From Muriicola sp. Z0-33 (GTDB lineage: Bacteria; Bacteroidota; Bacteroidia; Flavobacteriales; Flavobacteriaceae), in assembly GCF_026126425.1 (NCBI RefSeq), contig NZ_JAFMPW010000012.1, positions 18,991-82,990 of the forward strand: DNA of 64,000 bases, written 5' to 3'. The notes beneath the pieces are model-generated. The model was not told the DNA's origin. It did not search any database and saw only the letters and a list, made by a program, of their open reading frames with translations. Position 1 is the first letter of the stretch. Each line of letters opens with the position of its first letter. Below are positions 60,510 through 64,000 of the stretch, piece after piece. The position numbers and the translations under genes were made by a program.

Positions 60510-62258
60510 ATGGAAGCATTTTTGGAATATATTCTAAAGGCGTCAGGAATTCTGGTAGTATTCTATTTAACCTATCACATTTTTCTTAAAAAAGAGACTT
60601 TTTTTGAAGCCAACAGGCATTTTTTATTAGCCGGACTTTTGGTCGCATTTCTACTCCCATTATTAACCATTACCCGATATGTGGATGTGACACCGGTAAC
60701 CTATGAAAATTATAGTGGAATTCCGGCCACTTTTTCCGAGGGGTTATCGACTACCTCTTGGGACTGGATGGCAATTTTGTCTGATGTTTATTTAATGGGA
60801 TTACTCTTTTTGATAGTTAAATTTGCTTTACAGCTACTATCATTAAGATCAATGATAAAAGCCCATAGCTCAAAGAAAGAAAACGGTTTTGTTTATGTGG
60901 AAACCAATAAGGAAATAGCGCCTTTCTCTTTCTTTAATTATATCTTCTACAATCCTCACCTCTATTCGGCCGAAGAACTTCAGGCCATACTGGAACACGA
61001 ACGCGCACATAGTTCACAATGGCATACTTTAGACGTACTACTGGCCCATGCCATTACCATGGTGCTATGGATTAATCCTTTTGGTTGGTTGTACAAGAAA
61101 AACATAAAACAAAACCTGGAATTCCTTGCGGATGAAAGTGCAGCAAAGGGTGTTACCTCACTCAAGAGTTACCAGTATACTTTGTTAAGAGTGTCCGGAG
61201 TTCCTTTTTCAACTCAAATTACCAACGCATTTTATAATTCATTAATCAAAAAACGAATAGTTATGTTACACAAATCAAAATCGGACCGAAGAAATCTATA
61301 TAAATACGCCCTGGTACTCCCTTTACTATTGGTATTTGTTCTGGCCTTCAATATTGAAACCAAAGCCAGGCCTATCCCGGTAACGGAAGAAATCTCTTAT
61401 GCGGATAGTATGTTCATGTCTGCCGATCAGCAATACAGTATTACAAAGGAAACCACAGATAGTGAAATTGACGACCTTGTCAGAGAGATAAAGAATGAAG
61501 GAGGCACCTTGCTGGTAAAGAAAGTTAAACGAAACAAGGAGGGATATATAACAGCTATCAAAATAACCTTTAAAACAGAAGACAGTGAGGTGGTAGGACA
61601 ATATTCTAACGATGAAGGAATACCCCCTATCTTCTTTGGAGAAGATGAAAACGGAGGCTTATATATCAACGGCGGCAATAGCAATACGCATAGTAATAGC
61701 TTTATTCATGTTGAAGCCGATGTGGACAACGAGCATGAACATGATGGCGATTATGAAGTAATTGTAAAGCGTTCCGGAAAACATAAGACGCATAAAAATG
61801 TATGGGTCAGTAAAGATAGCGGTAAAGATAAGCGCATTGTTATTGAAAATGTAGACGGGAAGAAAACCATTATTGTAGATGGAAAGGAAATATCCGAGGA
61901 GGAACTAGAAAAAGAAGGTATAATTCACAAAGAAAAGATAAAAATTAAAACCATAGACAACGATGATAAAGGCAATGTAATGATCATTATGAGCGATGAC
62001 GACGACGACAACGATGAAGATTTCGATATCAAAGTAAAAAGTGCTGATAACAATAGTTTCTTCTTTGTAGATACAGACGGTGAAGAAGAACCACTTATCT
62101 TGATAGACGGGAAAGAAGTTTCTGAGAAAGAAGTAAAAGCACTATCACCAGACAAGATTGCTACCATCAATGTAATTAAAGGTGAAAAAGCAGAAAGTGA
62201 GTACGGCAATAAAGGTAAAAATGGCGTAGTAATCATCAACACAAAAAAAGAAGACTAA
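60510..62258 (+). CDS. BlaR1/MecR1-type M56 metallopeptidase with plug-like C-terminal motif
   Basis: The 582-residue membrane protein has four helices around a zinc site: HExxH as LEHERAHSSQWH near 161, with the distant Glu in NLEFLADESA near 205. The last helix is near 275. The periplasmic part (about 285-582) has no penicillin-binding domain. It is acidic and repeats IxVDGKEISEEELEKEGI and LILIDGKEVSEKEVKALSP, ending INVIKGEKAESEYGNKGKNGVVIINTKK. That ending matches the end of TonB-dependent receptor plugs, including the SusC in this window. Signal-induced cleavage of BlaI is inferred. Confidence 0.88.
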   Translation: MEAFLEYILKASGILVVFYLTYHIFLKKETFFEANRHFLLAGLLVAFLLPLLTITRYVDVTPVTYENYSGIPATFSEGLSTTSWDWMAILSDVYLMGLLFLIVKFALQLLSLRSMIKAHSSKKENGFVYVETNKEIAPFSFFNYIFYNPHLYSAEELQAILEHERAHSSQWHTLDVLLAHAITMVLWINPFGWLYKKNIKQNLEFLADESAAKGVTSLKSYQYTLLRVSGVPFSTQITNAFYNSLIKKRIVMLHKSKSDRRNLYKYALVLPLLLVFVLAFNIETKARPIPVTEEISYADSMFMSADQQYSITKETTDSEIDDLVREIKNEGGTLLVKKVKRNKEGYITAIKITFKTEDSEVVGQYSNDEGIPPIFFGEDENGGLYINGGNSNTHSNSFIHVEADVDNEHEHDGDYEVIVKRSGKHKTHKNVWVSKDSGKDKRIVIENVDGKKTIIVDGKEISEEELEKEGIIHKEKIKIKTIDNDDKGNVMIIMSDDDDDNDEDFDIKVKSADNNSFFFVDTDGEEEPLILIDGKEVSEKEVKALSPDKIATINVIKGEKAESEYGNKGKNGVVIINTKKED

Positions 62259-62299
62259 GTTGTTTTTATAGTAAATAACCTAACCCATCTGGCGTTAAG

Positions 62300-62328
62300 A
62301 ACCAATCGTGAAAGCGGTTGGTTTTTTT
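62300..62328 (+). terminator. Intrinsic terminator of the BlaI-M56 operon
   Basis: ACCAATCG and CGGTTGGT arms (one T-G pair) followed by seven T. Confidence 0.82.
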
Positions 62329-62673
62329 GTTTCTAAATGACGGAATTGACAAAAAAAGCTGTTTTTGCCCTTATTTCTCCCTTGCAAAATGAAAAAGTAG
62401 CCAAAATGCCCCTACAAATATTATAATTCAATAGCATATACATCATTTTATATTGATATCTGTTACTTTGTGCAAGGCAACGTGTTTCTAATCATAATAC
62501 ATTCCGTCTTTTTACTTACAATAATGTATTTAATTCCATTAATATTCTTCAATTCTCTTGGAAGTTAGTTGGGCATTAACATATCTTCATTCTGAATTAA
62601 TAAAATAATTAGTTAAACCAGCTCCTTCTACCGCTCAAATTAAAGTGAAAAGGAACACAAAAAAACATCAATC
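62329..62673. other. Intergenic region before the tiny ORFs
   Basis: AT-rich, 345 bp. An inverted repeat AATACATT/AATGTATT flanks about 17 bases near 62500. A 29-codon frame from 62337 has no supporting signals. No gene is called. Confidence 0.45.
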
Positions 62674-62736
62674 ATGATAACACTCGCCAAGATTTTATTG
62701 CTCATTATTTTAACCCTGGTCACGGCTGTAATATAA
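62674..62736 (+). CDS. Putative 20-residue hydrophobic peptide
   Basis: ATG 62674 opens 20 codons that are hydrophobic except for one Lys at position 6 and several Thr. A terminator (62771-62800) follows 34 bp after the stop, implying a short dedicated transcript. Similar size and position before a terminator as the ORF at 12478, but without its LIxAN motif. It could be a membrane peptide, toxin-like peptide or chance frame. Confidence 0.35.
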   Translation: MITLAKILLLIILTLVTAVI

Positions 62737-62770
62737 TTAGCATTATTTAGCCCCATTATTAGAAAGTTAT

Positions 62771-62800
62771 CGACTGCCCATTGGCGGTCGTTATTTTTTT
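62771..62800 (+). terminator. Intrinsic terminator after the 20-residue ORF
   Basis: CGACTGCC and GGCGGTCG arms (one T-G pair), loop of four, then TTATTTTTTT. Confidence 0.8.
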
Positions 62801-62830
62801 ACAAAACTGTATATTTACAAAAATCGGGGT

Positions 62831-62995
62831 ATGAGAAAGCATTTATTTAAGTTTTTGGCAGCTGTTAACAAAACTATCCTTCCCTCCTATACCAAAAAAG
62901 GGCTGAATCTTGCCAAGGCCTCCAAATTACAGCTAGCAATTATTGGTTGGCGCTATTTTGTCACCATCAACGCTTTAGGAGATAATTCCAAATAA
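62831..62995 (+). CDS. Conserved 54-residue basic protein, often labelled SsrA-binding protein
   Basis: The 54-residue frame from ATG 62831 runs KFLAAVNKTILPSYTKKG, then LAKASKLQLAIIGWRYFVT. I recall close relatives in many flavobacteria, usually labelled SsrA-binding protein, but the chain is about a third of SmpB length and lacks its beta-barrel motifs, so that name is probably a carry-over error. It has an amphipathic, basic character. The function is unknown. Confidence 0.65.
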   Translation: MRKHLFKFLAAVNKTILPSYTKKGLNLAKASKLQLAIIGWRYFVTINALGDNSK

Positions 62996-63041
62996 AAGCA
63001 CATCACTTTCTTTTATATCCAATTGAATTGCCCTTAGTTAT

Positions 63042-63073
63042 TTTGTCTTAAACTTAAAAAAGAAATATATTTG
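63042..63073 (+). promoter_or_regulatory. Full Bacteroidota promoter of tRNA-Arg
   Basis: TTTG (63042-63045), a 20-bp spacer and TATATTTG (63066-63073) match the primary sigma factor consensus in both boxes. The 5' leader of the tRNA would be about 60 bases. Confidence 0.7.
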
Positions 63074-63138
63074 CACCCCCATCGCAAATTCCTTTGTTAT
63101 TTGTTTTGGAGCACACTGTCCCAGGACAGCAGTAAAAA

Positions 63139-63212
63139 GGCCTCGTGGCGCAACTGAATAGCGCATCTGATTACGGCTCAGAAGGTTGCAGGTTTGAATC
63201 CTGCCGAGGTCA
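63139..63212 (+). tRNA. tRNA-Arg, anticodon ACG
   Basis: All arms fold. The acceptor GGCCTCG/CGAGGTC has one G-T pair, the D stem is GCGC/GCGC, and the anticodon stem TCTGA/TCAGA holds loop TTACGGC with anticodon ACG. The T arm is GCAGG-TTTGAAT-CCTGC with discriminator A. The A34 would be edited to inosine to read CGN codons. The gene does not encode CCA. A terminator follows 12 bp later. Confidence 0.96.
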
Positions 63213-63224
63213 CTAATAACGACG

Positions 63225-63258
63225 AAACCCCTTTAAATCAAAGGGGTTTCTTTTTTTT
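63225..63258 (+). terminator. Intrinsic terminator of tRNA-Arg
   Basis: AAACCCCTTT and AAAGGGGTTT arms with a five-base loop, then C and eight T. Confidence 0.92.
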
Positions 63259-63381
63259 GTGTCCATATCTGTACCCAGAATGATACACAATTATATTTTC
63301 AATTTTAATCTAAGGGGACTTACTATAAAAGTTTTTTCAAGCTAAACAGTAAATACCGATTATTGACTTGAAGTTAATAAC

Positions 63382-63498
63382 TTAGATCAAGAAGTAAAAT
63401 TCTTTTTGCATTTCAGAGATTAGTTTCTTATTTAGTTCAATTGCTCCTTCAAGACAATCGTCTTTGAATTTGAAAACTGCTACTTCTTTACAATTCAT
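63382..63498 (-). CDS. Short 38-residue ORF, possible gene remnant
   Basis: ATG 63498 opens 38 codons beginning MNCKEVAVFKFKDDC and ending KEFYFLI. The start looks like the first strand and helix of a small alpha/beta barrel protein cut short. It is 6 bp downstream of the membrane protein gene on the same strand and in an AT-rich stretch, so it may be a truncated remnant. Confidence 0.3.
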   Translation of the reverse strand: MNCKEVAVFKFKDDCLEGAIELNKKLISEMQKEFYFLI

Positions 63499-63504
63499 AA
63501 TATG

Positions 63505-63900
63505 TTATTGATTTGATGTAGTTTTTAATATTAAATGTTTTAAAATTGAAATTGAAACAAATGCCATTATAAGTAAAACCCAATTGTGCTTCCAAAGTCC
63601 AACTCCTAATAAAATGAATAATCCTAACCCTGTTATTATTGAAAAATATTTTATTAAATTTAATGGACTTTTTATCCAATCAATTTCAGTTTCAACTACT
63701 TTATTTACGATTTTTAGTTCACTTTTAGGATTTACCATAGGCATAAAAAACCAATTTGAAATATCTAAAATAATCAGTAGGAGTAATAGATTTATATTGT
63801 GCATCCACAGAGAATAACATATTGCTATATAGGTTATTAGTCTTAAAATTAATCCTATAGGATTCTTATGTCTTTGAATTAGTTTTTGTTTATAGTTCAT
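63505..63900 (-). CDS. Four-helix membrane protein of unknown function
   Basis: The 131-residue protein has a short basic start MNYKQKLIQRHKNP, two hydrophobic helices (about 15-57), a polar middle NPKSELKIVNKVVETEIDW, and two more helices (about 80-123). No family is recognised. Codons are more AT-rich than in the genes to the left, and it lies just past a tRNA gene, which fits acquired DNA but does not prove it. Confidence 0.65.
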   Translation of the reverse strand: MNYKQKLIQRHKNPIGLILRLITYIAICYSLWMHNINLLLLLIILDISNWFFMPMVNPKSELKIVNKVVETEIDWIKSPLNLIKYFSIITGLGLFILLGVGLWKHNWVLLIMAFVSISILKHLILKTTSNQ

Positions 63901-64000
63901 CTAGAGTTTTAATGTTCGTTAAGATACATGGTTTACAAAAGTTATAGATTAGGGTTTACACTAAATTAGTTTCTAACCTCACTGATTGTTCTTTTTTTCT

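Noticed and set aside
62337..62426. 29-codon ORF after the M56 terminator
   Set aside because: No promoter box, terminator or recognisable composition supports it.

Overview
The window looks like chromosomal DNA of a member of the Flavobacteriaceae (Bacteroidota). This rests on the gene set: a SusC/SusD pair, a long NusB, a DUF3276 PUR-type protein, glutamine synthetases of both type III and type II, fused IcmF, a cyclophilin-FKBP fusion, a BlaI/M56 pair and MnmD. It also rests on promoters of the Bacteroidota form TAnnTTTG, often with TTTG or TTG about 20 bp upstream, and on the near absence of Shine-Dalgarno sequences. No rRNA, insertion sequence, prophage or CRISPR array is visible. Most of the window is ordinary core genome. 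The unusual material is mainly between genes.

Layout: 1-11.5 kb holds a DUF1573 lipoprotein, nusB, an ABC exporter, a PUR-type protein, an M14 peptidase, an acyltransferase, a BASS transporter, thiol/peroxide enzymes and a 7-bp tandem repeat. 11.8-18 kb has a cold-shock protein, a tiny membrane ORF, a double-domain prolyl isomerase, an M28 peptidase with a PPK2 kinase, and the end of a five-gene operon (ABC ATPase, ABC permease, MscS, DUF6268, NtrC-like regulator without a DNA-binding domain). 22-28.5 kb has grpE-dnaJ, an SDR epimerase, a DUF4920-mnmD pair joined in frame by a single stop codon, ilvE, a MazG-like enzyme and two small membrane proteins. 28.8-32.2 kb has crcB and a nitrogen operon (PII, Amt, outer-membrane porin). 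32.3-41.8 kb has DUF1684, a DJ-1-like lipoprotein, a hydrolase, an Lrp regulator, icmF, purU and DUF4197.

From 41.8 to 49.5 kb lies a carbohydrate/glycan-type uptake locus: a candidate small RNA, a seven-helix membrane AraC-type regulator, susC, susD, a possible attenuator and a secreted protein. The susC promoter and 5' leader are present a second time, diverged and orphaned, about 5.5 kb downstream. The orphan copy keeps the upstream palindrome at the same 43-bp spacing from its promoter and the long-range leader helix, but it ends in an intrinsic terminator. It therefore looks like a free small RNA that copies the susC leader. This is the strongest candidate here for something undescribed.

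From 50 to 64 kb are pyrF, prfA, apbE, a Rieske protein, purM, divergent glutamine synthetase genes, a Ca/Na antiporter, a BlaI-M56 sensor pair preceded by three operators in exact 20-bp register, two tiny ORFs, tRNA-Arg(ACG), and an AT-rich stretch with an unknown membrane protein. The PII-Amt and glutamine synthetase promoters share a TACCC/GGGTA palindrome and nearly identical -7 regions, which suggests one nitrogen regulator acts on both.
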